Part shown: positions 32,982-44,299 of the stretch, piece by piece
Layout: each line of letters begins with the position of its first letter
Numbering within the stretch: position 1 is the first letter of the stretch
Assembly: GCA_977006965.1 (NCBI GenBank)
Contig: OZ345369.1
Coordinates: 930,001 to 994,000 of the forward strand
DNA from: Phymatolithon calcareum
Lineage: Eukaryota > Rhodophyta > Florideophyceae > Hapalidiales
DNA length: 64,000 nt
Direction: 5' to 3'
Translations under genes and position numbers: made by a program
Notes under the pieces: generated by a model
Databases searched by the model: none
Seen by the model: only the letters and a program-made list of their open reading frames with translations
Told to the model about the DNA's origin: nothing

Positions 32982-33245
32982 TTAAGTTTTTGAAATACTC
33001 GTCCTCATGGCAAGAGTTGAGTTCGGCACTGAGAGCGCTTTCTGGAAGTCTACTAGGCCGAAGAGGTATCTCCCTGGCCCTTCTTCTTCCAAAAAAGGGA
33101 TGCCGGTGGCCGAATACCTCCGGTTGATTTCATTCAGAGTGCAATCAAGTGAATTAGGCGACATGTATTCTGCGCAGTACGGCTGGTTACCTCGGTCAAG
33201 ATTATGTCGATCCCACGAATGACCACAGAAAGCACACTGTGTCAA
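32982..33245 (-). CDS. hypothetical frame with Cys/His cluster in the same element
   Basis: 87 codons, minus strand, downstream of the previous frame in the same element. It begins MTQCAFCGHSWDRHNLDRGN and has a later Cys (PYCAEYM), so a small zinc-binding site CX2C...H...C is possible. The remainder (GIPFLEEEGPGRYLFGLVDF) is not recognised. No start or stop evidence beyond the open frame. Confidence 0.25.
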   Translation of the reverse strand: MTQCAFCGHSWDRHNLDRGNQPYCAEYMSPNSLDCTLNEINRRYSATGIPFLEEEGPGRYLFGLVDFQKALSVPNSTLAMRTSISKT

Positions 33246-33441
33246 AGAGATTTGAAGGCGAGATGGCCAACGGAATGGCAGTTCTGTGCTCTCTTATGGC
33301 CGGGTATGCCGGTATAAGGTGCATTGCATGTGTGGATTCATACTTAGTGAGTGCTGACTCTGCAGAGATTCAACAAGTGTGCCTTTAGTTCATAGGGGCC
33401 ACCTAACTCTTCTGGAGATTTTCTAGGTTGCTAGTTAACTG

Positions 33442-33804
33442 TTATTCTCTGGTGACAGTGCAAAGTGTCAGCAGCACATGACGCATTGAAAGTTTTGTGA
33501 AGGGCCGGGAGAGCAAGTCTTCGACAGCATTTGACATGAGTATTACTTGTCGACGTTCACTCGCGCCAGAGCGTACATTTGCATTCGAGAGCAGTGTTGG
33601 ACGCCACGTTACCTCTAAGAAAAGTAAAAGGATGATTGTAGAGGTCATGATGACTACTTTTGTTGTGCAAAACAACTGCAGAGTTTGAAAATGGAAGACC
33701 TCGACCATTGTGTTCTCATAATGTAATACGCTTGATAGTGCCACAATATACATTTGGGACATTTCCACTGTCAGAAACTGCTTCCCTAAGCATGCTGAAG
33801 ACAT
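33442..33804 (-). CDS. hypothetical frame in the CTCAATTGAGGGG element
   Basis: This frame of 120 codons lies about 90 bp inside the right terminal repeat, reading inward. It has a hydrophobic centre (VVIMTSTIILLLFLEV) and no known domain. The homologous DNA at the right window edge is diverged and contains stops in the matching frame (for example at ttgttttaaaccgctaaag), so I cannot show protein-level conservation. It may be the 5' part of a broken transposase of unknown type. Confidence 0.25.
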   Translation of the reverse strand: MSSACLGKQFLTVEMSQMYIVALSSVLHYENTMVEVFHFQTLQLFCTTKVVIMTSTIILLLFLEVTWRPTLLSNANVRSGASERRQVILMSNAVEDLLSRPFTKLSMRHVLLTLCTVTRE

Positions 33805-33937
33805 CTATGAGCTTCGCACTGTTGATGCGCTTGATAGCGAGTAACTTTCATGAGCAAAGAATTAGATCAATCTCTTCCCTCAATTGTGGGAAAAGTGCCC
33901 CTCAATTAAGGAGAAATTTCCGTAAAATAGACACTAC

Positions 33938-35939
33938 GGATATCGCTTTAGATTTGTAAAATGTCATATCTACAATTTTTTTGTAAAATGTATCTTTAGT
34001 GGCAAATATTTAACAATGTTACGAGTGCAAATATCTGTCAAAACCCACTAAATTCGAAGTTTCCCGCAACCTCCAGGGTCAGAAAGTGAACGATATCTCT
34101 TGGCATAATGAAATCTAAGAGGGCCGTTGGGGCCTGACAACTTCCTTCCACCACCGTTTCTTTTGCCTTGCTTGATTACATACAGTATCCCACACGTGAC
34201 GGACAATTATTCGGTGAACGTGCTACGCCATGGATGTGAAATCCACATGGAGACTCTTTGCTGGATGAACCCATTTTTTAGTGACAAAATTGCTGTAAAA
34301 TGCCATTTTCTGCTGCGAAAATTGGCGAAGGTCTATCAGGTAGACAAAGCTGACTTTGGAATCGGGTTACACGCGAAGACAGCGACGGCAGAAATATTTG
34401 TTTGATTTGTTGTCATAGAAAAGTTGCAGGATAGTTTGCTGACTTCAAGAAAAGTGAGGACAGAGGGACAATGATTTGCAAAACAATTTCGTGGTAGATG
34501 GGAAAACCAAAAATTGTAAAGAATATTTTCGGGTACTGTACACCTAATAAAACTGTAAATGGGCACAAGGTATGAACGGACCAAGAACTAGACCGTGGGC
34601 GGAGTGCAGACAGAAACGGATAATATCATAATACCACAGATGCATAGAGGTCATTTTAGTAAAATACAACTAACTACGTGGCATTTTAGTAATCTCCTGA
34701 ACGTTTTATTAGTAAAAACATTGGCTTTTCTTAAAAAACATTTTAACACATCCATCGTCTAAGAGTGGACCCGAAAAAGTACCTTTCGATGGGTTCCGAA
34801 AGGCACGAAGTTCGAAAAGCTTTGACCGATCACAATTTTTTGGTTCTCTGCAGAGTGGAGCTCGAGTTTGGTAACAATGCGGCGTTATTTTCTGCCTAAA
34901 ACAATCCCTGGAGCTGAGGAGAGCGACGAAGACAAATAGCGTGAGGGTACGAAAAACACAAAAATGGCATTTTGATACATATGTCAGGAACTGTTTAGTA
35001 TCTAATGCTGTGTGCCCTTTTCAAAGGACAGTACATAGGCATATTTTTCAGTCAGCACATGGCGTTAACGAAACTTTGTGCACAATTCCACATTAACAAC
35101 GTCAGTGATGGGGAATTTTGCACAAAGTGGTGGACAGCTTTCACCATCGAAGCAGGAACCGTCCAATCTCCGTTTAGTTCTACATTATATCTCTATTCTC
35201 GTACGCAGGGTTCTGAATGTATTCCGTCCATGTCATTAGGTGCATAATGCACCGTGCATTGCGTATTCCTAGCGCAGCTGCTTTAGAGCCTTGTACACCT
35301 TGATGCACTTATGGATCGTCAGCTTTTTCTTGAATATTCCAAGTGTACGTAACTCGTAAACGGCGAACCTTGCCTTCGTCAGCGTTGTATCATTTTCGTT
35401 TTTGATAATCCTTCGGGTTCTAGGGAAACCCCAAGGTTCGTGACCTCCGGGATGTGCGACAGGTCCCTGTTCGCGACTTTGAATATATTGCTTGCTGTTT
35501 CCTCCGATTCTACGATCTTGATTTTTTCCTTTTTTTAATCCTTGTCGTAACGTGCTCTTCGGCCGAACGAGTAGCTATGTGCAGCATACCTTGCAATGCA
35601 GAGCGTGATTTCGTCTTGTCCCTAGAATCAAAGGAAACAACAGATGTTCTACCCGAATGAAATGTAATCTGGACCTCTGCGGTGTTACATATACGCTGCA
35701 GATATGTACACCGACGTAAGCATCACAGTATGATAATTTTCGTGGACATCTATTGGTGCGTCTACGAAAAACTGATGCCATGAGTACCGGGTTCCGAGGA
35801 GACAAATCCTATTTTTTCGCCCCATTCCGGAGAAACAAATTAGCTTTTCTGCTTTGCTGAAGTGTTTTGTCGTTTCCGGGGGAAAAACAAATGTATATAA
35901 GCTTTATTTCTTTTGCCGTACTTTCGAAAGCCTCGAAAA
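33938..35939. other. AT-rich intergenic, no gene seen
   Basis: No recognisable protein, LTR or TIR. Scattered frames (34127-34405, 35005-35247) lack motifs. Confidence 0.45.
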
Positions 35940-36600
35940 GGAATACAGGACCTATTTCAATTTGACCTGGGCTAGGGCTAGGACCAGATGGATCAGAACC
36001 GGGTCCAATCCTGTCCACTATAGTTCGGACTTGATTACGACGGACTTCTCGTCAGCGAACCTTTTTCGGATCTGATTCGGATTGGATCAACAGACTGCTA
36101 GTTGCTTCCGTACTGATCGGACTGAGTCTGAAAAAAATCCGATCGTATCTGATTCAGATTTATAATTTTTTGGGCTGTAAGTGGATCGGGCGTGATTTAA
36201 ATTTGGACTGTAAGTGGATAAGATCGGATTTCCTGGAGAAGAAATTTGGCTCCAAAATTGAAATATTATTAAAAAATAGTTCAAAACTTAAGCGATATAC
36301 TTGTTTGAGTAGGCTTAGACCAATGCAAAATCCGTTCGGATCAGATTCAGCTTCGCCACAGATTCAGTTCGGATCCGATTCGGCTATGATTCAGGCGAGC
36401 TGAAGAGCAGGTCGACGGCTATATCCGACAGTAATTGAACTGGATCGTCGAGAATTCCGGATCGGACTGTAAGTGGGTTTGAGACGGGTCACCACGAACA
36501 GGCGAAGAAGAAAATATTCGGACTCCGGACAGGCCGCAAATCAAAAATTGATCCGTTTTTCGGATTCGGGCTGTCGCCGATCTGTCCGGTCCAAGCGTTA
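35940..36600. repeat. degenerate GGATCGGATTCGG-type repeat cluster
   Basis: Within about 650 bp many variants of gatccgattcgg/tcggatctgattc occur on both strands. Three copies of the longer string gg(a/c)ctgtaagtggat lie at about 36173, 36207 and 36463. The arrangement is irregular and partly inverted. No protein. It may be a decayed satellite or a clustered protein-binding array. Confidence 0.55.
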
Positions 36601-37727
36601 ACCTCGGCCAATCTTTCCTTCCGGTTTCCCACGTTTATGAGGACAAAGAGTATGTGGACCACTTTTGAGGTAAACAAATGATGTAAGTGAGGAGATGTGT
36701 GACGCTTATCGCCGGAAAAGTGGCACTTTTCTGTAACAGCCCCTGTGGGTCATTTTGTCTCGAGCTGCTCACTTAGAGTTGTACTCCGGCAAAGTACAAA
36801 TAGTGTAGTTGTATAGCAAGCTACTGTCTTGGAAGGTGCAAATAGAATGCATAGAGATCATCAGTTATTATGGCGAGCCTTTGCTCATCGCGGCGAACGA
36901 GCTTGGGAGTGACTGTGAATACGATCCTGCTGCCACACAGAGCAGATGTTATAACAATACATGCAGCGCGATCCAGGAGACCGTGCCCATTGCCATGCCA
37001 ACTATCCCAGAGAAGTCGCGCATTTTGCAGAGACGGAAGAAAGTGGTCATCTCCTCACTCTTTGCGAAGGGTTCCTTGTTTGATAAAGAAATGCCATCAT
37101 GGCCAAGACGGAGAGGAGAATGTTCCATTCGACACAGCCTGTAAAGTGCATGCGCAATGTGATTGTAGACACACTTCGCATGGACGAGCATCGCATGTTT
37201 CGCCGAGCGCTACTCCAGTGTGTCAAACAAACCACAGAATCGCTCTTCAACACCGTGCAGAACCGAAACATAGAATCTTTCTTTCAAGAACAGAAAAGAA
37301 TGGAGAAAAGCTAGAGTTGAATGTGTGAAGTCGAAAAGGGATTGCTCGACTGGTATGAGTATTTGTATTTGTGTTCCTCGTGTTTCAACCGGAGACACAC
37401 TGTGAGTAGTGTCCTGTGGCAGGAAACGACCGAGGGATGAGCTAACGGTGACAATGAATCTCACACCTGCCGAGCAGTGGACAACTGCTCAAGCAGAGGA
37501 CCAGGCAGGGCATAAGTAGAGGAGAAAAAGATTGGGGAACGAAAAAAAGGGGGCACCTCTCGGAGAGGGAAGTGAAGCTCTTTTATTGAGGAAGGTCACA
37601 TCCGGAGACTTTGGTACGTTCTGCGCGAGCTCGGTGTCTCGCGAGAGCGTCTGCAATTGCCACTAGCTTCTCGGAGGACAAGCTCTGCCGTGACTCAAGG
37701 GCAGACGGTTTCATTTCAGCAGCAGCA
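36601..37727. other. no gene recognised
   Basis: Overlapping + frames (36809-37144, 36870-37328, 37099-37314) compete for the same DNA. None shows a domain. A purine-rich patch (gagaaaaagattggggaacgaaaaaaaggggg-like) lies at about 37520-37555. Confidence 0.4.
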
Positions 37728-38506
37728 TGAAGTCCGCCAAACCTGGAGGAGTTCCCATCTATGAAGATTATCGAAGACTGCTAGTTGACGGGATTTCGTT
37801 TCAGGATCTGTTGGGCAGATAGTCTTCAAAGAGAATTACGCTTGGTCAAAATGTGCTGACCATCATCGCCAATATTTACGGAAGCGTGGGACAAAGACTC
37901 GGGCATATGTCAGCAACTGTACGTGCTGATAGTTTTCTGAAGCTGTGTACCATATCCTGCATATGGTGGACCCGTTGGATAAAGAGACCGCGGAAGGAGC
38001 TCATGACAAACGTCACACGAAAAGAAGAAGAGCTATGATCAGCACTGAAGTCAGTACATTGCACTGTGTACGCAATACGCATACTACCACGGCACAGCAG
38101 CACAATGTCAGGGCGTTCAAGATGTTCGTGTTGAACGCGACGGTGAATCGCGCGGAGTTTAATTGGTTTATTTCGAAAATCAATGGCATACCAAAAGGAT
38201 TTCCCGAACACAGCCGACGAGTCCCAACTAATGATGACATCCGCAGTGCAACCCGCGGGACAATTGCGCCGAGATGGTACTTGTGCAGCACGTGTAGAGT
38301 CCACGGAAGGTCACCGCGGCGTGCCTGCTTCGTCGCAGGAAGCAGGAACAGGAGTGAGCTCTAGCACCACGCTCAGTATTCCAGAAATCGACGCACTTAT
38401 CAGTGTTGAGCTCTCTGATATCAAGCATAGAATCGATTGCGCAACGCAATCGATGGCTGTAATTGTGGAAAAATACAAGCAGTTGCAGTTCCCGCAAGAC
38501 CAGTAG
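37728..38506 (+). pseudogene. degraded reading frame, product unknown
   Basis: From an ATG at 37728 a frame reads MKSAKPGGVPIYEDYRRLLV, is stopped at about 37825, then continues (ITLGQNVLTIIANIYGSVGQ). By frame changes it can be followed to a Ser-rich stretch and a helical C-terminus ending QLQFPQDQ at 38506. The parts look more protein-like than the surroundings but match nothing I know. It lies 5' of copia B and could be its gag or an independent transposon ORF. Confidence 0.25.
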
Positions 38507-39101
38507 TATACTAATATTATGCACAATATTACAGCGGTAAAGACAAGCCTAGCTCCTAATACTGCATCGATTTCATCTTGCGAATTTAATTCAAAGACGC
38601 TCGCGGATAAGATTTTTGCTGGTTCGCATCTGGGAGAAGTTTCTTGTCTTGCAAGTTTGCGATTTGAGGCTGCAGCTCAAGACGCCGCGATTTTAAGAAT
38701 GGACTACGTTCGCATCGCATCACGGAGGGGCTTGACCACGACGACAGAGCGGCGGGAGAGAGAAACACTGGAACACGGTCGGGAAAAGTGGACATGGTGC
38801 TAGAATCTGCGCTGACGTTTGAAGATCCACCAGGTTTAAAATGCTGGCTATGCAAAGGAAACAACTTCGACTGCAAGAGCCCGGAGTGGAGAAAGGCATT
38901 GGAAGCGATATCAATGAATCAGGGAAGTTCCGGCAGTTCCCTCTGGAGCTCGATCCAAAAATTCAGCTCGTGGGAAAACGAAAGTAACTCCAACTGGAAT
39001 TCAGTACAAAACCCGCTGTGGCATGGGGTGATTTACCTGACATCATATTTACATCGAAATCGGTCCTTTTTTTCGAATCGGACGCCTGGATTACATGACA
39101 A

Positions 39102-39512
39102 TTGTGCATTGTAGTGGACAGTGTCTCTACAGGGACTGTAGTTAGCCTGAAGAACTATATGACGTTGTGCGGAGATCTGGAATTCAAGCCAGTTTTTCTA
39201 CCCAGAAGGGATGGAGATTGCACATCGCACGCATTCGGGACGAAGAGGAACAGCTCTGTGTCTAAGGATATCATTGCGTACTGTATGTTTCCATTGCCAG
39301 TTGGACAGGGAGAACGGCTGCACATATCAGCCATAGTCGTCGAAGGCGATGTGCGGTTCATTTTGGGGAAGAATTCCCTTCGCGAACACGACGCAGCAGA
39401 ATCGCACGGAGAGCCATGGCTACAGACGAATGTTGGGAATAGGCAGGTGCTTTTCGAAGCACCTGTCAGTATGCACGACGGTCACGCCAGGATTATCTTG
39501 AGTAGCAAGTAA
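39102..39512 (+). pseudogene. copia B aspartic protease domain
   Basis: An open frame of about 136 codons reads CIVVDSVSTGTVVSLKNYMT near its start and DVRFILGKNSLREHD about 80 residues later. This pairs an aspartic-protease active-site region with a FILG flap-side motif. The active site is DS-V-STG rather than DSG/DTG, perhaps from an inserted codon. The preceding + frame (38788-39114) has CWLCKGNNFDC, possibly the remains of a zinc knuckle. Confidence 0.6.
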
Positions 39513-39589
39513 ATCATGCATAACGTCGCTGAGTTGCTGATTATGAACCACGGTTATCTGTAAAATAGTTCCTTGGAAGGAGAACGTCT

Positions 39590-41356
39590 CATTCAAAAGA
39601 TTCACGACAGAATGTATCTTAATGTGAAATCAATGGAGCTATTGCTGAGAAGATCTGGCGCTTGGAAACCGGTGATGTCAGGGCTCATTAAGCAGATCGA
39701 GGGAAATTGCTATGTCTGCTTTCGGTATAGTGCCCCAGAAAAAGTTTAGCATCTCAAAGGAAAGAATTCAACGACAGTGTTTGCTTTGATATCATCTACT
39801 GGCACGTTCGTGCCATTCTACATTTGGTAGACTGCCCTACCGGTTCTTCCGAGCTGAGCGCAATTTATTCTAAGTAACTGCCCCGCATCATGCAAGTAAT
39901 GCAGAATACCTGGCTGCTAAGACATGGAACGCATCTGCAGATGATCGGGGATATGGAAAGCGACAAGGCTGTCATGCAAAAATAGCCTCACGAGAACTGC
40001 ATTCAATTCAACGCGCTACTGTAGTAGAGTAGACCTCCGCCACGGATGAGATTTTTCGGCCCATCTGGCCATTGGTCCATTAGGGACCACCGTAGCCATT
40101 TGTGTAAGACACCCCGTAGATTAATTTGGACTTATCTTTATAGTAGTCGCTTTTCGTCTGACACTATCAACGGATCGACGAGTACTTAAGCCCGTCGCCT
40201 GCAAGCTATGATAAACAAAAAGCAACTTCCGGCTTAGCTTTTCTTCGCAGAGAAGGTCTTCAGAACCACTGTTGCGACTCCAGCCGCCATTGACGTACTC
40301 GGTCCTCCACCTGATCTGGGAACTTCGCGGCAAGGAGTGCTACCTCCGACTTGCCCACATCACTGGCTGAACCGTTGTAAAGACCTATTCGGTCTTCGCT
40401 AGGTGAGTGACGCCCATCCCAATTGGAGTTCCACGCGGGTAATCCTCCGCTCGCTGCTGCCAAAACATGCAGTCAAACCCTCGCTTTCAACAAGCTTTGC
40501 CCCCACACATCGCGCTTCGGGCCTGCAATCCCGTCGCGCAGGTATAGCGGGTCCAACCGGGAATCCGCTATAGTACAGCTACCGGCCAGGAGAAACAATA
40601 AGGCGGGAGCGGTTGAACTTAAGAATCGCGTTGTCAAAGACGTGCTTGGAAAATCTAGACATCGACTTGAAACACAAGGGCAGGCCGTTGAAAGATCGAT
40701 TGGTTGCGGCTTGTTATATTAGCAACAGCATGTACGGGATTAGTAACGCGTTATCTTTTGAACTCGCAAGGGTGTACACGCCTTCCGATGAGGGAACCAA
40801 ACAAAAACTACTACCTGAAAAGTACCGGTCGGCATAGAAGGAGCCATGCGCGCGGCGACTTCTTGCATAAATTATGAAGACGCGTCCATCGGAAAAACGC
40901 GCAAAGAACATCCAGGTCGGTGATTCTGTTCTGCTTCTAGTCTCAGGATGGGACTGACCACCGCGTAAATGGATGGAGGCGACGGTCGCTTCTTTTCGTC
41001 ATGATGGATCTATTGTTTATGGTACGAGTCGGGACACGAAAGCGATCGCCTCCGAGGATGCCCGGACGATACCACCCAATTCAATCGCTGCATCAATATT
41101 TCGCGCCCAAAACGGCATTACAGCTCCTCGACTTGAACGCACTCGAGGTGCAGTGGAGCACAATTCTGAGGACAGTGCTAGCAGCAGCAGTGATGAAGAT
41201 AGCGATTCATCGGCCACTGATGTCGGCATACCCGAGACAGAGGGGTCAGCTACTGATACAGTTGTAGCTGTACCTGATTCTTACGTACCGCGAGCATCAG
41301 CAGTCCCGCGAGTGGCGACATTAGTTACACTAGTCGTAGAAAATAACATAAAATGA
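39590..41356 (+). pseudogene. copia B integrase and C-terminal linker
   Basis: The zinc finger reads HDRMYLNVKSMELLLRRSGA with the Cys pair CYVC at about 39710-39721. After a frameshift, the core begins CFDIIYWHVRAILHLVDCPT (first Asp in FDII, typical VxHLVD). The far part appears as RLVAACYISNSMYGISNA and LSFELARVYTPS, the post-core segment of copia integrases. A beta-rich module follows (IQVGDSVLLLVSGWD, MEATVASFRHDGSIVYG). The linker to RT is Ser/Asp/Glu rich (41160-41230). Several stops; the middle of the core (40000-40600) is not readable. Confidence 0.65.
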
Positions 41357-41399
41357 TCTCAGGAACCGCGCCGTTCCGGATAGTTTAGAAATCCAATTC

Positions 41400-42170
41400 G
41401 AGATATTTGGAAAGTATGCTCGTCAACCCCATTGACAAGCCGAAGATGGAACAAGAAATCTTAAGTCACACGTACGAAGTTTTTCGTAATGTCCAATTTT
41501 ACGGTCGGGAAGCACCGCGGGTCTCGTCTTAGATTTTTAGTAAGGCTGAACAAGAAGAGTTTACAAAAAACTGGGTTCCCAATATCAAAGTTATAGGCGA
41601 GACGAAAATCTCGAAGAATGCCAACATTATTTTGGCTCCCTTTGTGTGTTTATATGTTCACGGGAATCTCGACGCGGAGCGGGAATCTCTTAGAACTGAC
41701 GCTGCGGTGGTATCGCAATAGGGGTTAAGGATGGCCTATTCAATTTGCGTGAGGAACGGATTCGTTTTAGATAAAGCAGATATTCGAGGTGCACACACGC
41801 AGAGCGGCCATGCCGTGCGCTAGGGTTATGTTATGCAGCCGCGATGTCTGGGCGCAAAGGGAACGTTTCTGTTATTGGAGAAAACGTTTTAAGGGCTTGT
41901 ATCGGCCGGTCGAAAGTGGCAAAGGACATCAGATGCCGTACAATAATTTGTTCGGCATAAGTGTAGTGGCCGGCATGCAACAGCTCTTCAGCAAACTCAA
42001 AAATGGTTCGGTTCTCACGGTGGCCAAACATGTCGACGACCTCCTGGTTGTCGCACGCAATTCCCGGTGGTTATCATTTGCTCGGGGCGCGATACAGCAG
42101 TCGTTATATGTCAGACAATTGGCTCAAACGCCGTCTACGTTGCAGATGAGCCCGACAGATATCGATTAGC
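41400..42170 (+). pseudogene. copia B reverse transcriptase, heavily decayed
   Basis: Pieces seen are the pre-catalytic DIRGAHTQSGHAVR, then (after a stop and shifts) VAKHVDDLLVVARNSRW at about 42023-42075. There the YVDD box reads HVDD but keeps both catalytic Asp residues. At least three stops and two frameshifts. Confidence 0.65.
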
Positions 42171-42393
42171 ACTCAGATTCTATAAGTGTGACCATGACGC
42201 GGTATGCTAAAGGAATTGAGACAATTCAAGTCCCTCCGACAGAATTACGGAATCTGTGACTAAACTAGAAGGGAAACAGGAAGGAACGATAGCGGGTATG
42301 CTGGGCTACATGGGTGTGGCCGTCTCTCCGTTCTCCGATTTCTCGGCGAGTTTCATGCAACAAAGTATTCCAGATATGACCATTGCCAACTGA

Positions 42394-42891
42394 ATGCAAG
42401 TGAATGCTTTAATGAGGGAAACAATGAAAAAGTACCCAACATTTGTCTGCTTGAACCCTTGCGAAAGCGAAGAAGAACTGGCCAGACTTGTCGCATACAG
42501 CGACGGAGGGTATCTGCCCTCAGGAAAACACGAAACGGTTACACAAGAAGGTTGTTTAGTTGGGATTGCATTCGGATCGAAGGTGGATATCGTATTCCAT
42601 ACACTTACCTGGATGTCACGAAAACAGAGGCAGGCCTCTACATCATCGGCATCCGCTGAAACTATGGCAGATGTGATGGCTTTCGGTTGCGCGCTGTGCG
42701 TAGCGATGACCTATGCAAATGCGACTGGTGATAAACTGCCCTTTTCCGTTCCGGTGGACAGTCCGGGAGTTGAATCGGTGCCTGTAAACTCAATCCCAGA
42801 CCCGCGATCGTGCAGTTGTGACCGAAGAGCACAATCTCCGTATGTGCTACGAATCCGGGATGTTGTATTCCATAAGCTGGTTGCTCGATGA
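42394..42891 (+). pseudogene. copia B RNase H domain
   Basis: A 165-codon frame contains ARLVAYSDGGYLPSGKHETV (first catalytic Asp), CLVGIAFGSK, FHTLTWMSRKQRQASTSSAS and SAETMADVMAFG (Glu), in the order of copia RNase H (AYSDA...KQ..VA.S..EAE). The C-terminal continuation in the next frame (to about 42975) keeps YGPALAEEEKPINVAVVD-like sequence. Confidence 0.75.
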
Positions 42892-43422
42892 CATTGACAC
42901 CAACCGCGATTACGGCCCGGCGCTCGCCGAGGAAGAGAAACCAATCAACGTGGCCGTGGTTGATATTATGCATTAGGAGATCATCAATTAAATGGCAAAG
43001 ACTTCATCGACGATTCTAGATTCACCTGTTTGGCGCTTGACGACAATGAGAGCATCGATTTCAGTAGGAGATTCTTCCAAAGCCTCTATAGCAACATGTA
43101 ACAGACCCCGTTGCTAAGCAACCGTCCCGCAGCAGTCCAACAATTCGAGCCCATAATATAGGAGGTCGTGAAGAGAGGAATATAGTCCGTTTTGCCGTGA
43201 AGTGATCGTAGTTTTTCGTTTCTTATAATGCACGCACAAGCACACGGCACAGGATCCCTTCGGTTGCTGCTAAGGGACCCGTCACGAGAGGGGCGAGCAT
43301 GAGGCATAGAACGCACTCGAGGAGCGATATGTTTATCCACCAAATTCCAAGTTGCGACACGGAACTGCGGCGGACTCTTAAGCATCAAGATGAGCCTCTG
43401 CAAGGACCTGAGATAAGACTTA

Positions 43423-44040
43423 ATGAGAATCACAGAGACCCACGGATGGAATTCTGACGCGTGGCCCTTCTACTTGGAACCAGAACCAAAACGGGAACAG
43501 GGACAAAACAATCAGGATTGCGTCCGTCTTGAAGCCGAAGAGCTTGGGAACATCCTAAACTTCAAACACCTTGGCGTAATCCAGTGGGAAGACTGTGATC
43601 CCTCAGTCACCGACTCGAAATTTCCTTGTTCCGCTTTCAAGAACTCAATCGGATTCCGACCGATGGGAAACTACTCAAAAGTCTACGGCTCCGTCTTTTT
43701 GGCTCCTCTGCCATATCAACTCTTCTATAGGCCTATAAATCATTGAAGCTGACAGAAACAGTGCGGAAGAAACTCAAGATATCAGGTGCTAAGATGCTAT
43801 CGAGAACAACGGAGAGACCACTAGTCGGCGAATCCAGGACATCCAACACAGACATAGTGATGCGCGCCAGAGACCTACTATGGAACTGGCTTGGACACAT
43901 TCTTAGATGGACGAGCGCCGCCTGGTTCGTCAGGTTCTTCCAGCAATGCGTCATACCAGCGCGAGAATCACTGTTTGCCGACGTACCTGTATGAGAAGCG
44001 ATAGGATAAAATGGAAGAAACTTAGACCCTTAAATTGCTG
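43423..44040 (+). pseudogene. non-LTR (LINE) reverse transcriptase C-terminal fragment
   Basis: Two + frames in series. The first has EELGNILNFKHLGVIQWEDC, matching the FKYLG region that follows the RT palm in LINEs. The second (43743-43994) has RARDLLWNWLGHILRW, the common W-GH-R motif near the end of LINE RT proteins. The 5' part is missing. The tail after 44035 (ccccataaggggaaaatgc, then aatgaatgactgaa) could be the 3' end of the element. Confidence 0.6.
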
Positions 44041-44299
44041 CTAGCCCCATAAGGGGAAAATGCAAAATGAATGACTGAAGTAACCGTTCGTCAAGACCTG
44101 GATAAAAGAAGCATTGGTCGGGACACAATTTGTGACGAGCCCAACTTATTTTAGCTCGAATTTTGCTACAAGAATAAACAGAAGAATGAATATCTGTATA
44201 TGAATAGGACTATGTCGCTCGGATATGATTGTAATTGATTGCGCGTAGATGGCTTTGCAGTATCAGTCAAAAATATCGTGGATGACTTGTCGTAGTAGA

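Larger units (their letters stand above)
31964..33937 (-). mobile_element. TIR element with CTCAATTGAGGGG terminal motif, copy 1
   Basis: The left end, tatctattttacg then ccccctcaattgagggg (to 32008), is matched in reverse complement by the right end 33893-33936 (ctattttacgg, then ttaattgaggggcactttt). Inner copies of ccctcaattgtggg lie at 33877-33890. ACACTAC occurs just outside the left end (31964-31970) and at 33931-33937; it may be a target duplication or part of the TIR. Length is about 1.97 kb. The right-hand 340 bp are repeated at 63608-64000. Minus-strand frames at 33442-33804 and 32982-33245 may be pieces of its own gene. Confidence 0.65.
38788..42975 (+). mobile_element. divergent Ty1/copia retrotransposon B, degraded
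   Basis: The domain order on the + strand is gag-like end, protease (39102-39512), integrase zinc finger and core (39590-40000), integrase C-terminal region (40670-41340), RT (about 41400-42170) and RNase H (42394-42891). Protease-integrase-RT-RNase H is the copia order. The integrase tail and RNase H differ strongly from copia A, so this is a separate lineage. No LTRs were found. Confidence 0.75.

Noticed and set aside
36809-37328. Three overlapping + frames of 71-152 codons
   Set aside because: Only one could be real and none has recognisable features.
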